The notes beneath the pieces were generated by a model that saw only the letters and a program-made list of their open reading frames with translations, did no database searches and was not told the DNA's origin. A stretch of DNA of 64,000 nt from Microbacteriaceae bacterium (GTDB taxonomy: Bacteria > Actinomycetota > Actinomycetes > Actinomycetales > Microbacteriaceae). This document shows positions 31,262 to 40,394 of the stretch, piece after piece; positions within the stretch are counted from its first letter, which is position 1, and each line of letters starts with the position of its first letter. The stretch is from assembly GCA_014377425.1 (NCBI GenBank), contig JACMPQ010000098.1, positions 1 through 64,000 of the forward strand, written 5' to 3'. Made by a program: the position numbers and the translations under genes.

Positions 31262-32764
31262 ATGGCAAAAGCTGAATTGATGGACTTCGATAAGGCACTG
31301 GAACTCTTCGAGCCGGTACTCGGCTTCGAGGTGCACATCGAATTGAACACCAAAACCAAGATGTTCTCCGACGCCCCCAATTTCTTTGGCGGCGAACCGA
31401 ACACCAATATCACCCCGGTTGACCTCGGACTGCCGGGCTCGCTCCCGGTCGTCAACGAGCAGGCGATCAAGTATTCGATCAGCCTCGGCCTCGCGCTCGG
31501 CTGCTCAATCCGACCCTCCAGCCGTTTCGCCCGCAAAAACTACTTCTACCCGGACTTGGCCAAGAATTACCAGATCAGCCAGTTCGATGAGCCGATCGCC
31601 TTCGACGGAAACGTCGAGGTGGAGCTTGCGAACGGGCGGGTCTTTCAGGTCTCGATCGAGCGCGCCCACATGGAGGAGGATGCCGGCAAGCTCACCCACG
31701 TCGGTGGCTCCACCGGTCGCATCCAGGGCGCCGAATACTCGCTCGTGGACTACAACCGTGCGGGCGTTCCGCTGGTCGAGATCGTCACCAATATCATTTA
31801 CGGCGCCGAGAAGGATGCCCCGGAGCTGGCCAAGGCCTATGTCTCCACCATCCGCGACATCGTGCGCTCGCTCGGCATCTCCGACGCCAAAATGGAGCGC
31901 GGCAACCTGCGCTGCGACGCCAACATTTCGTTGACCCCGCGCGGCTCGGGACTTCTCGGCACCCGCACCGAGACGAAGAATGTCAACAGCCTGCGCTCGG
32001 TGGAGCGCGCCATCCGCTACGAAATCCAGCGGCAGGCGGCGATCCTCGCCAAGGGCGGAACAATCACGCAGGAGACCCGGCACTGGCATGAGGACACCGG
32101 GGTCACTTCCGCAGGGCGTCCGAAGAGCGACGCCGACGATTACCGTTACTTCCCCGAACCAGACCTCCTGCCGGTGGAGCCATCGCTCGCGCTGATCGAA
32201 GAGCTTCGGGCGGCGCTACCCGAGGCACCCACCATCCGTCGCCGCCGGCTCAAAGCCGACTGGGGCTTCACCGACCTCGAATTTCAGGATGTCGTGAACT
32301 CCGGCCTGCTCGTGGAGATCGAGGAAACCTGTGCCGCCGGTGCCTCCCCGGCGCAGGCCCGCAAGTGGTGGACGGGGGAAATCGCCCGGCTCGCCAACGC
32401 TGCCGAGGTCGACGCCACGAGTCTGGTGTCGGCCAGCCAGGTCGCCGAACTCATCGCGCTGATCGAATCCGGTGCGCTCACCGATCGCTTGGCCCGCCAG
32501 GTGCTCGAGGGCGTGATTTCCGGTGAGGGTTCGCCCGCCGAGGTCGTCGCGCTGCGCGGTCTCGCGGTGGTGTCGGATGATGGCGCCCTGATCGCCGCAA
32601 TCGATGAGGCTCTGGCCTCCCAGCCCGACGTGCTCGAGAAGATTCGCGACGGACGCGTGCAGGCCGCCGGTGCCGTAATCGGCGCGGTCATGAAGGCGAT
32701 GAAGGGCACGGCAGACGCCGCCCGGGTGCGCGAACTGGTGCTGGAGCGGGCGACCGCCGAATAG
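31262..32764 (+). CDS. gatB: Asp-tRNA(Asn)/Glu-tRNA(Gln) amidotransferase subunit B
   Basis: FEPVLGFEVHIELNTKTKMFSDAPN; LVDYNRAGVPLVEIVT; RYFPEPDLLP. Confidence 0.98.
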   Translation: MAKAELMDFDKALELFEPVLGFEVHIELNTKTKMFSDAPNFFGGEPNTNITPVDLGLPGSLPVVNEQAIKYSISLGLALGCSIRPSSRFARKNYFYPDLAKNYQISQFDEPIAFDGNVEVELANGRVFQVSIERAHMEEDAGKLTHVGGSTGRIQGAEYSLVDYNRAGVPLVEIVTNIIYGAEKDAPELAKAYVSTIRDIVRSLGISDAKMERGNLRCDANISLTPRGSGLLGTRTETKNVNSLRSVERAIRYEIQRQAAILAKGGTITQETRHWHEDTGVTSAGRPKSDADDYRYFPEPDLLPVEPSLALIEELRAALPEAPTIRRRRLKADWGFTDLEFQDVVNSGLLVEIEETCAAGASPAQARKWWTGEIARLANAAEVDATSLVSASQVAELIALIESGALTDRLARQVLEGVISGEGSPAEVVALRGLAVVSDDGALIAAIDEALASQPDVLEKIRDGRVQAAGAVIGAVMKAMKGTADAARVRELVLERATAE

Positions 32765-32789
32765 GCGCGGCGCAACACACCGCAGAGCA

Positions 32790-33129
32790 GAACGCAGCAG
32801 GCCGGTCCGCGAGGGTCGGCCCGTTGTGTTTTATTTCCGAAGACGCGAACGCCCACGCCGGCCACACTCCGATGATCACCGCCATCCCCACAACGGTCAC
32901 CAGCTCATGAACCACGTTGAACACGGCGAACCGGGTGGGGCGCTGGTCCGAAGGCCTCGCGCGCGTTGCCCGAGCAGGTGACCCCGGATGCCTTCATCCA
33001 GGAGTTTCCGAACACCTTCGGTGTGTACCAAATCGATCCGACGACCATCGACGCCAGCGTGGCCAACGCCACGGCTCGGTAGTTAATCTCGGATGTCACA
33101 GAGCGCTCCCTGAGCTGCCTAATGGTCAA
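32790..33129 (-). pseudogene. Remnant of a DUF1761-like small membrane protein gene
   Basis: N-terminal NYRAVALATLASMVVGSIWYTPKVFGNSWMKASGVT (ORF 32905..33129) and C-terminal FAVFNVVHELVTVVGMAVIIGVWPAWAF (ORF 32688..32924) are in different frames with the middle missing. Confidence 0.55.
32800..32835 (+). terminator. Candidate terminator after gatB
   Basis: ggccggtcc-gcga-gggtcggcc (9-bp stem with wobbles, GCGA loop) followed by a T-rich stretch ttgtgttttattt. Confidence 0.5.
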
Positions 33130-33370
33130 AGTTGTGAGGCAGTCTATTCCGGGGTTGGCGTCTCCGGGGTCTATCTACTTCTGGGCCTGCCGCGAGCCGG
33201 AGCGTGCGCAAGAACATGAATTTTTCTGGACACCGGATGTACACGGGCATATTCCGCCGGGGTCGGCGAGTGTCGACCCTTGGAACGAGTCCATCGTGAA
33301 ATATAAGTTCCTCTCCGTTGGCTCCGGTGCCGCGGTAATCGCAACAACCCTGCTGGCTGGGGGCCGGCAT

Positions 33371-33423
33371 TCGCCCCCAGCGCCACCCCCCCCAGCGTCA
33401 CCCCCCAGCGCCACCCCCCCCCT
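33371..33423. repeat. Clustered poly-C tracts within repeated cagcg(c/t)caccccccc units
   Basis: Direct reading: cccccagcgccacccccccccagcgtcaccccccagcgccacccccccc. Confidence 0.8.
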
Positions 33424-33475
33424 CGGGATCCCGTTTAGTGTCGGAACGGGCCGTCAAATTCTCATATTCGCGTGG

Positions 33476-34132
33476 TTAGCCGATCGGTGCGTATCGCCCG
33501 ACGACTTCATGAACGTGGGTGGTCAAGCGTGTGGTCGCTCCAAATCCGTGGCACTCAGAAATAATGATCGGAATGTCAGTGGTGTTGGTGTCGTCGTCGA
33601 TCAAAACAGGTAAAGCCGCTCCCATTGATTGGTTGACATTCGATCGTCCCAACGCGCGACCGGGTTGAATGTGCTTAATTACCGAACAGGACACTGTCAG
33701 CGGTTCTGGACGTGGATTCCGCGAAGAAAGTTGCAATCCCACAAGCGTTATTGCGACGGCGAGAGAACTCCCTTTAGGGAAGGACAGGCCGCGACTTTGG
33801 GTAGCACTCGCAGTTCGGGTGAAGCAGTGGTCATGAAGACCAGCGAGCCGGGGTTCACTCTGACCGCTGGTGCTGTTATCCGGCGCATGTACAACGAAAT
33901 ATGAGCACACGAAGAGCAGGCACAAGGCATCCACGACAGCCAAAACACCAAGGTCGTAATTATCTCGCGGTGTGAAAATAATGATTTGAGAAGGATATAT
34001 TCCTGCTTCGACGAATAGGGATAGCGCGATAAAAACGAGTACCGAACATCCAATTTTAATACTTATTTTTTTATTTTTCTCTGACCGATCCGGGGAAAAT
34101 CGTGGATCATTTACCGGCGACAGGGAGTGCAA
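33476..34132 (-). CDS. Hypothetical protein with N-terminal TM segments; orphan
   Basis: 218-aa ORF, KISIKIGCSVLVFIALSLFVEAG and LAVVDALCLLFVCSYFVVHAP hydrophobic stretches; no recognised family. Confidence 0.35.
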   Translation of the reverse strand: MHSLSPVNDPRFSPDRSEKNKKISIKIGCSVLVFIALSLFVEAGIYPSQIIIFTPRDNYDLGVLAVVDALCLLFVCSYFVVHAPDNSTSGQSEPRLAGLHDHCFTRTASATQSRGLSFPKGSSLAVAITLVGLQLSSRNPRPEPLTVSCSVIKHIQPGRALGRSNVNQSMGAALPVLIDDDTNTTDIPIIISECHGFGATTRLTTHVHEVVGRYAPIG

Positions 34133-34515
34133 TCGAGGCCGGCCTTCTGCAAGATAGTGACGCGACTTTTCCGGCTTCGTGTCCTTCCCGTGCTGGCATC
34201 AACACAAATAAGGGGACGGTTTCGCGATGGAGGGGCTATATAACCATGCTCAGCTTCGGCTGACAGCAGCCGGGACAATACCGCGGTGAACGATCCGAAG
34301 ATGGTGGCAAGCTCCGCGACACTGACAACAATCACGGATGTCAACGGAGACATCGTTGGGTAATCGATAACAAAGGCCACCACACCGATCGATCCAACGA
34401 CAGTGACGATCGATCCAATGCGCCGACGATCGGCAGCTGAGATACCCTCGAGAACTCGGGTGCGGTCTCGTTCGTCAGTAGGTTTATTTATTTTTAGAAA
34501 CCATCAGGGTATAAA
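34111..34515 (-). CDS. Possible small membrane protein, 5' end apparently frameshifted
   Basis: Open frame continues upstream of the listed ORF: NKPTDERDRTRVLEGISAADRRRIGSIVTVVGSIGVVAFVIDYPTMSPLTSVIVVSVAELATIFGSFTAVLSRLLS; the only nearby ATG (MVSKNK) is in another frame. Confidence 0.3.
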
Positions 34516-34937
34516 CCTCACCCCGATAATAAGGACTTAGGATTTTTTGCATTAAGCGAATTCGATCGAGGCATATTTCAGGCATGAAACCTAGTCAGCC
34601 TGCCAGCGACCCTCCGCCAGTCGGATGGCGTCGGCTGCAGCGAATTTGCGCAACCAGCCGTCCGTCGGCCAGTGTCCTTAGCGGTCGGAGTAGATTCCGG
34701 TGTTTCACGCAATGTCGTTGAGGTGCTGCCACGGCGGCATCCCGCTCCTGACCATCGCGGAAACCCGCGCACTGGCCCGTCGGTGTCGCTGGAATCGCAA
34801 CGACCTCTTCCTCGATGAGACGATCGTGGTGAATCGGGCCACCGCCCTGTCGCCGGAACCCGACGTTGAGGCTTACCTCGGCGGCTGGGGCTGAGGCCAG
34901 CGGGGGCCTAAGTGTTCTTCCCACGGAGGGTGACGCA

Positions 34938-36518
34938 CTAGCCTTCAATCGGTTTGCTCGCGCTTCCGCGCAGGGCTGCCTCTTCGGCGTCAATTGCGGC
35001 AATCACCGCCCGCACCGCACGATCCTGGTAGCGGCCCTCCGCCCGGGCGACAATTACGGCATTCCGCTCGGCTTCGATCATTAGCCGTCGCAGCCGGTTA
35101 TAGGCGGCGGGCGGCGCTTCGGCACCCTCTGGCGCCGGATCCTTCAGTGCGGCGGTGAGAAAACGGGCATTGGCACGAAGCCGCTCCACCACCCGTTCCT
35201 CGTCCGCGTCAGTCACTTCCTCATCGAGGCGGCGTAAACCGGCAACCTGCGCCTCGGCAAGCAGCATTTGGCGTTCCACTCGTTCTTGAGTGGCGTTCGG
35301 TGGGGGCAGGCGCAGGCGACGGTAAATGGCGGGCAGAGCGAGACCTTCCAGCAGGGTGCCCACCACCACCACGAACGCCAGGAGCTGGAGCAGGGCGCGC
35401 TCCGGCGTCTGTTCCGGCAGGAGAAAGACCGCAGCCAGGGTCACCACGCCGCGGATTCCGGCCGAGGAGATGGCAATACTCGTGCGCCATCCCCAGGCAC
35501 GATCCCGCGCCACCTGCGGACCGTATTGGTAAATCAGCGCCGCGAGCATCACCAGCGCAAACCGCGACACCACCAGTGCCGCGAGCACCACGAGCGACAG
35601 GCCCGCGATCATCCAAAATCCCAGTTTCGACGACTGCACGTCGGCGAGAATCCCTGCCAGGCTGAGCCCAATAAACAAAAACACGGCATTTTCCAAGAGA
35701 AACCGGATGGTGCGCCAGTTAATCAACTCGGCGATACGGGCTTCGGCGTTCTGAATCAGCGGTGACCGGTGCCCGAGGAACAACCCCGCAACGACCACCG
35801 CGAGCACGCCCGAGCCCCCCAGGAGCTGGGCCGGAATGAACGCAATGTAGGGGATCACGAACGACAAACTGGTGTCGAGCACCGGAGCATGAAGACGCTT
35901 CCGGATGATTCCGAGAACGAACCCCACACCGAGGCCCACCCCGGTTCCCCAGGCGATTGCCCACACGAATTCGAGGCCGACACTGAGCGGCGACACCTGA
36001 TGACCGATCGCCGCAATCGAAGCGCTCAACGCCACTAGGGCTGCGGCATCGTTCAACAGACTCTCGGTTTGCAACACCGCGGCTACGCGTCGGGAAAGTT
36101 TGACCCGCCCGGCAACGGCCGTCACCGCCACCGCATCCGTTGGGGCGACGACCGCCCCAAAAGCAAACGCGGCCGCGAGGGTCACCCCGGGCAACAAAAA
36201 CCAGACCGAGTAGCCGACGACCACCACGGTCAGCGCCACGAGGCACACCGAAAGCAAAATGATGCTGTCGCCCCGGGCGCGAATGTCCGACAGAGGGGTG
36301 CGAAGCGCTGCGGCAAAGAGCAGCGGTGGCAGGAGACCGTAGAGGATGAGGTCTGGCTGAACCACAATGGTGGGCACGCCGGGAATGAGCGACACCACCG
36401 CCCCGACCGCCACGAGCACAACCGGCGCCGACCAGCCGACCCGGCGGGAGAGTCCGGTCACGGTTACCGTCACGATCACGAATGAGACGATCCAGCAGAT
36501 CGTGGTGATCGCGTTCAT
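34938..36518 (-). CDS. CPA1-family Na+/H+ antiporter
   Basis: LILYGLLPPLLFAAALRTPLSDIRA; AFGAVVAPTDAVAVTAVAGRVKLSRRVAAVLQTESLLNDAAALV. Confidence 0.93.
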   Translation of the reverse strand: MNAITTICWIVSFVIVTVTVTGLSRRVGWSAPVVLVAVGAVVSLIPGVPTIVVQPDLILYGLLPPLLFAAALRTPLSDIRARGDSIILLSVCLVALTVVVVGYSVWFLLPGVTLAAAFAFGAVVAPTDAVAVTAVAGRVKLSRRVAAVLQTESLLNDAAALVALSASIAAIGHQVSPLSVGLEFVWAIAWGTGVGLGVGFVLGIIRKRLHAPVLDTSLSFVIPYIAFIPAQLLGGSGVLAVVVAGLFLGHRSPLIQNAEARIAELINWRTIRFLLENAVFLFIGLSLAGILADVQSSKLGFWMIAGLSLVVLAALVVSRFALVMLAALIYQYGPQVARDRAWGWRTSIAISSAGIRGVVTLAAVFLLPEQTPERALLQLLAFVVVVGTLLEGLALPAIYRRLRLPPPNATQERVERQMLLAEAQVAGLRRLDEEVTDADEERVVERLRANARFLTAALKDPAPEGAEAPPAAYNRLRRLMIEAERNAVIVARAEGRYQDRAVRAVIAAIDAEEAALRGSASKPIEG

Positions 36519-36675
36519 CGCTGCTCCTCTGAGCTAGAGCCACAAGGGTCAAGGCCAAACGCGGTGGGCTTCACGCTGCGTTGGGCGCCAGAAATGGGAC
36601 TCTCATCTTCGCCCACGACGCTGCGCGGGGCTGAGTCCAGCGGGGGCGCGGAATATTCCCTGGGCGGAATAATCG

Positions 36676-37236
36676 CTAGGTGCGAATTGCGGAGTGCTCC
36701 CCGAGCCGGTGCCAGGTGCGGTTGTGATAGACCAGCGGGTCCTCGGCCGGGGCGTTGGAGAGTTTCGCCTCGATCGCCTCGACGGCGATGATGGTGGAGG
36801 TTCCGGCGCTCATCCGGCTCACCACGCGCCCGCGAATCCAGGCGTGGGCGCTCGGAAAGTACGGCTCGCCGGTCTCCAGACGAGACCACAGGGCGAGGTC
36901 GGCGAAGCGGTCAATGCCGCTGGTCGCGCAGAGTTTGGCCAGCTCCAGCTGGTCAGCGCCGAGCAGGTGCACCACCACGGTGTCGGCCCGGGCGATGGTG
37001 GGGGAGCTGGATGACTGGTCGGAGAGCGAGAAGATCAGTAGCGGCGGGTCGGCGCTGACCGAGCTCACCGAGGTGGCGGTGAGTCCCACTGGGCCGTCAC
37101 CGGCGTCGGCGGTGACCACGGCGACCCCGGCCGCGTGATTGCGAAACGCGGCCTTGTATGCATCGGCGCTCAATACCGGTTCGTCAGAAGTCGAGTGCGA
37201 AGTGTTCATCGAATCGGCGGGGGCATAGATGGTCAT
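36676..37236 (-). CDS. Flavin reductase family protein
   Basis: AAFRNHAAGVAVVTADAGDGPVGLTATSVSSVSADPPLLIFSLSDQSSSSPTI; start taken at MTIYAPADS. Confidence 0.88.
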   Translation of the reverse strand: MTIYAPADSMNTSHSTSDEPVLSADAYKAAFRNHAAGVAVVTADAGDGPVGLTATSVSSVSADPPLLIFSLSDQSSSSPTIARADTVVVHLLGADQLELAKLCATSGIDRFADLALWSRLETGEPYFPSAHAWIRGRVVSRMSAGTSTIIAVEAIEAKLSNAPAEDPLVYHNRTWHRLGEHSAIRT

Positions 37237-37260
37237 CGTGTCTCCACTCGGGTCGATCGT

Positions 37261-37338
37261 GTTGTCCGGGTTGTCCGGGTTGTCCGGGCTGTCCAGGTTT
37301 TCCGGGCTGTGGGGCTGTGGGGCTGTGGGGCTGTGGGT
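37261..37338. repeat. Tandem repeats (ttgtccggg)n then (gctgtgggg)n upstream of flavin reductase
   Basis: gttgtccgggttgtccgggttgtccgggctgtcc ... ggctgtggggctgtggggctgtggggctgtggg. Confidence 0.9.
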
Positions 37339-37502
37339 AGCTAGTCGTACTGGGCCATTCCCAGCCTCCAATAATGCGGCAAATCCTCAGTCGGCGACGT
37401 TGTGTGTCCCTTTGTGACCCAGGGCGGCCTCGGTTTGGTCAGTGTGACGCCGTGTTGCACCCGTATCAACGGTGTCGCGGCGCCTGCGCCACTATAAGGA
37501 GC

Positions 37503-38894
37503 ATGTCTCGCCAAATTCGCTTTAACGCTTTCGATATGAATTGTGTCGCGCACCAGTCATCCGGAATGTGGCGTCATCCCGACGACCAGTCCTGGCGCTA
37601 CAAAGACCTGCGCTACTGGACGGATTTGGCGAAGCTTCTGGAGCGCGGCAACTTCGACGGCATCTTCATCGCCGACGTGCTCGGCACCTACGACGTTTAC
37701 GGCGGCAGCAACGAGGCCGCGATTCGTCACGGCGCGCAGGTTCCGGTCAATGACCCGGTGCTCTTGATTTCGGCGATGGCCGCGGTCACAGACCATCTCG
37801 GGTTCGGTGTCACCGCCGGCACCAGCTACGAGCACCCCTACCCGTTCGCGCGGCGCATGTCGACCCTCGACCACCTGACCAACGGCCGCGTCGGCTGGAA
37901 TGTAGTCACCGGTTACCTGCCCTCAGCCGCCCGCAACATGGGCCACGACGATCAGCTTGAGCACGACGACCGCTACGACGTGGCCGACGAATACCTCGAG
38001 GTGCTCTACAAGCTCTGGGAGGGTTCCTGGGAGGATGACGCGGTGCAGCGCAACCGCGAAACCGGCGTGTTCACCGACCCCACCAAGGTGCACGAGATCG
38101 GGCACTTCGGTAAAAACTTCACCGTTCCCGGCATCCACCTCGCCGAGCCTTCGGCCCAGCGCACCCCGGTGATCTACCAGGCCGGTGCATCCTCCCGCGG
38201 AATCGCCTTCGCCGCCGGTAACGCCGAGGCCATCTTCGTGGCCGCCTCCACCAAGGCGGGCCTGAAAGTCACCGTCACGAAGATCCGTGACGCGCTCGAG
38301 GCCGCCGGTCGCGACCGCAACTCCGCCAAGATCTACACCCTGCTGACGATCATCACCGATGCCACCCCCGAGCTGGCGCAGGCCAAGTACGAGGACTACC
38401 AGCAGTACGCCAGCGAAGAGGGTGCTCTGGTGTTCATGTCGGGCTGGATGGGCATCGACCTCTCGCAGTACGACCTCGACGAGCCGATCGGCAACGTCAA
38501 AAGCAACGCGATTCAGAGCGTCGTGGCCAACTACCAGGAGGCCAACGAAGACGGCTCCGAGTGGAAGGTGCGCGACATCGCCCGGCTCAGCGCCATTGGC
38601 GGCCTCGGCCCGTTCATCGTCGGTTCCGGCACCGAAATTGCCGACCAGCTCCAGGAGTGGGTGGAGGAGACCGACGTCGACGGCTTCAATCTCGCCTACG
38701 CGATCACCCCCGGCACCTTCGAAGACGTGGTCGAGTTCGTCATCCCGGTTCTGCGCGAGCGTGGACTGTATCCGGATGTCTACGAAGACGGCTCTCTGCG
38801 TAACAAACTGCACGGGCGCGGCGACCGCCTGCCGGTCGAGCACAAGGGCGCCAGTTTCCGCATCGGTGGCACCGGCAGCACCTCGCCCCAGTAA
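37503..38894 (+). CDS. LLM-class, NtaA/SnaA/DszA-type flavin-dependent monooxygenase
   Basis: MSRQIRFNAFDMNCVAHQSSGMWRHPDDQSWRYKDLRYWTDLAKLLERGNFDGIFIADVLGTYDVYGGS; NGRVGWNVVTGYLPSAARNMG; PVIYQAGASSRGIAFAAGNAEAIF. Confidence 0.93.
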   Translation: MSRQIRFNAFDMNCVAHQSSGMWRHPDDQSWRYKDLRYWTDLAKLLERGNFDGIFIADVLGTYDVYGGSNEAAIRHGAQVPVNDPVLLISAMAAVTDHLGFGVTAGTSYEHPYPFARRMSTLDHLTNGRVGWNVVTGYLPSAARNMGHDDQLEHDDRYDVADEYLEVLYKLWEGSWEDDAVQRNRETGVFTDPTKVHEIGHFGKNFTVPGIHLAEPSAQRTPVIYQAGASSRGIAFAAGNAEAIFVAASTKAGLKVTVTKIRDALEAAGRDRNSAKIYTLLTIITDATPELAQAKYEDYQQYASEEGALVFMSGWMGIDLSQYDLDEPIGNVKSNAIQSVVANYQEANEDGSEWKVRDIARLSAIGGLGPFIVGSGTEIADQLQEWVEETDVDGFNLAYAITPGTFEDVVEFVIPVLRERGLYPDVYEDGSLRNKLHGRGDRLPVEHKGASFRIGGTGSTSPQ

Positions 38895-38904
38895 CACCGG
38901 CTAA

Positions 38905-38946
38905 CGGTAAAAGCCCGTCACCTGAACAGGGGACGGGCTTTTACCG
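38905..38946. terminator. Bidirectional hairpin terminator between LLM monooxygenase and HisD paralog
   Basis: cggtaaaagcccgtc-acctgaacaggg-gacgggcttttaccg perfect 15-bp inverted repeat. Confidence 0.9.
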
Positions 38947-38957
38947 TGGGGCAGCGT

Positions 38958-40298
38958 TTAGCTTGCAGAGGCCAACTCGGCTTCGAGCCGTTCCATCCGC
39001 ATCGTGGCGGTGGCTTCGTGCGCGGTCATCCCCTCGCTGGCGGAGATTACGGCGACGGCGGGGGCAAGCTCGAGCGTCGCCTCGCGCGCGATGCGCTGGT
39101 AGGTGAGCGGCTTTAGGAAGCGCGACGCCGAGAGGCCGGCGCTGTGGCGGGCACCACCGGCGGTCGGCAGCGTGTGGTTGGTGCCGGCCATGCCTTTATC
39201 GGAATATGCCACGGTGCTCCACTCGCCAATAAACAGCGAGCCATAGTTCTTGAGAGCGTCGTGGTACCAGGCGTCCTCGACGGTCTGTACTTCGAGGTGC
39301 TCCGGGGCGAGTTCATCCATCACTATTACGGCGTCTTCGCGGGTGGCCACGAGAATTACCGATCCGTAATCGCGCCAGGCCGGGCCGCAGATGGCGCTGG
39401 TCGAGAGGGTGAGCAACTGCCGCTCGACCGCGGCAATCACCTCGCGGCCGAGGCGCTCGGAGGTGGTTACCAAAGCCGCGGGGGAGTTCGGGCCGTGCTC
39501 GGCCTGGCCGAGTAGGTCGGCGGCCACGAGCTCCGCGTTGGCGGTGTCGTCGGCGATCACGGCCACCTCAGACGGCCCGGCCAGCAGATCGATGGCAACG
39601 GCCCCGAAGAGCTGGCGCTTTGCTTCGGCAACGAAGGCGTTTCCGGCACCAACCAGCATGTCGACCGGGGCGGGTCCCAAGAGCCCGAAGGCCATCGCGG
39701 CAAGTGCCTGCACGCCGCCGAGCACGAACAGCTGATCAATGTTCGAGACGGCTGCAGCATAGGCCACGGCGGCGTTCGGCCCGCCGCCCGGCTGCGGCGG
39801 GGTACAGCCGATTACCGTTGGCACCCCGGCGACCTTGGCGACACCCACCGACATGAAGGCGCTCGCGGTGAGCGGAAAACGGCCGGCGGGCAGGTACGCG
39901 CCCACACTTCCGACCGGGATGTAGCGCTGGCCGGTCACGAGCCCGGGCACGAGCTCCGCCTCGAAGTCGGTGAGGTGCTCTCGCTGCAGGTGGGCGAACT
40001 GCTGGGTTCGGGCGGAGCCGAGGTCGATCGCCGCGCGAAGCTCGGGGGCTAATGAGTCGCCGGCCTTGGCGAGGGTGCGGGCGTCGAGTTCGAAGTTTCC
40101 GGTGCTGTGGTCGTTGTCGAGGCTCACCGCGTATCGGCGCACGGCATCCATTCCGCCGGTTTCGATCTCGCGGAGCATCGTGCTCACGGTGGCGGCCACG
40201 GCCGGATCGCGCTGTGCTTCGGGGGAGTCAACGCCCGGAGCCTTCAACTGCACGAAGCGGGAGGAGTGTTCGGCAATAAACCGGGTGCTGAGTTTCAT
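38958..40298 (-). CDS. Histidinol dehydrogenase-family protein (HisD paralog)
   Basis: VPVGSVGAYLPAGRFPLTASAFMSVGVAKVAGVP-type motif; LLGQAEHGPNSPAALVTTS; DELAPEHLEVQT; MAGTNHTLPTAGGARHSAGL. Confidence 0.9.
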   Translation of the reverse strand: MKLSTRFIAEHSSRFVQLKAPGVDSPEAQRDPAVAATVSTMLREIETGGMDAVRRYAVSLDNDHSTGNFELDARTLAKAGDSLAPELRAAIDLGSARTQQFAHLQREHLTDFEAELVPGLVTGQRYIPVGSVGAYLPAGRFPLTASAFMSVGVAKVAGVPTVIGCTPPQPGGGPNAAVAYAAAVSNIDQLFVLGGVQALAAMAFGLLGPAPVDMLVGAGNAFVAEAKRQLFGAVAIDLLAGPSEVAVIADDTANAELVAADLLGQAEHGPNSPAALVTTSERLGREVIAAVERQLLTLSTSAICGPAWRDYGSVILVATREDAVIVMDELAPEHLEVQTVEDAWYHDALKNYGSLFIGEWSTVAYSDKGMAGTNHTLPTAGGARHSAGLSASRFLKPLTYQRIAREATLELAPAVAVISASEGMTAHEATATMRMERLEAELASAS

Positions 40299-40394
40299 GC
40301 CTCACAGTGTGTCGCACTCCAAGACATAGGACAACACCGGGTCATCTTCGACCAGCGATAGCTTTGACCTATGGTAGGCAGAGCTAAATTCGTC

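Noticed and set aside
37923-38897. 324-aa minus-strand ORF opposite LLM monooxygenase
   Set aside because: Shadow ORF of a strongly conserved enzyme, and the hairpin terminator lies beside its start.
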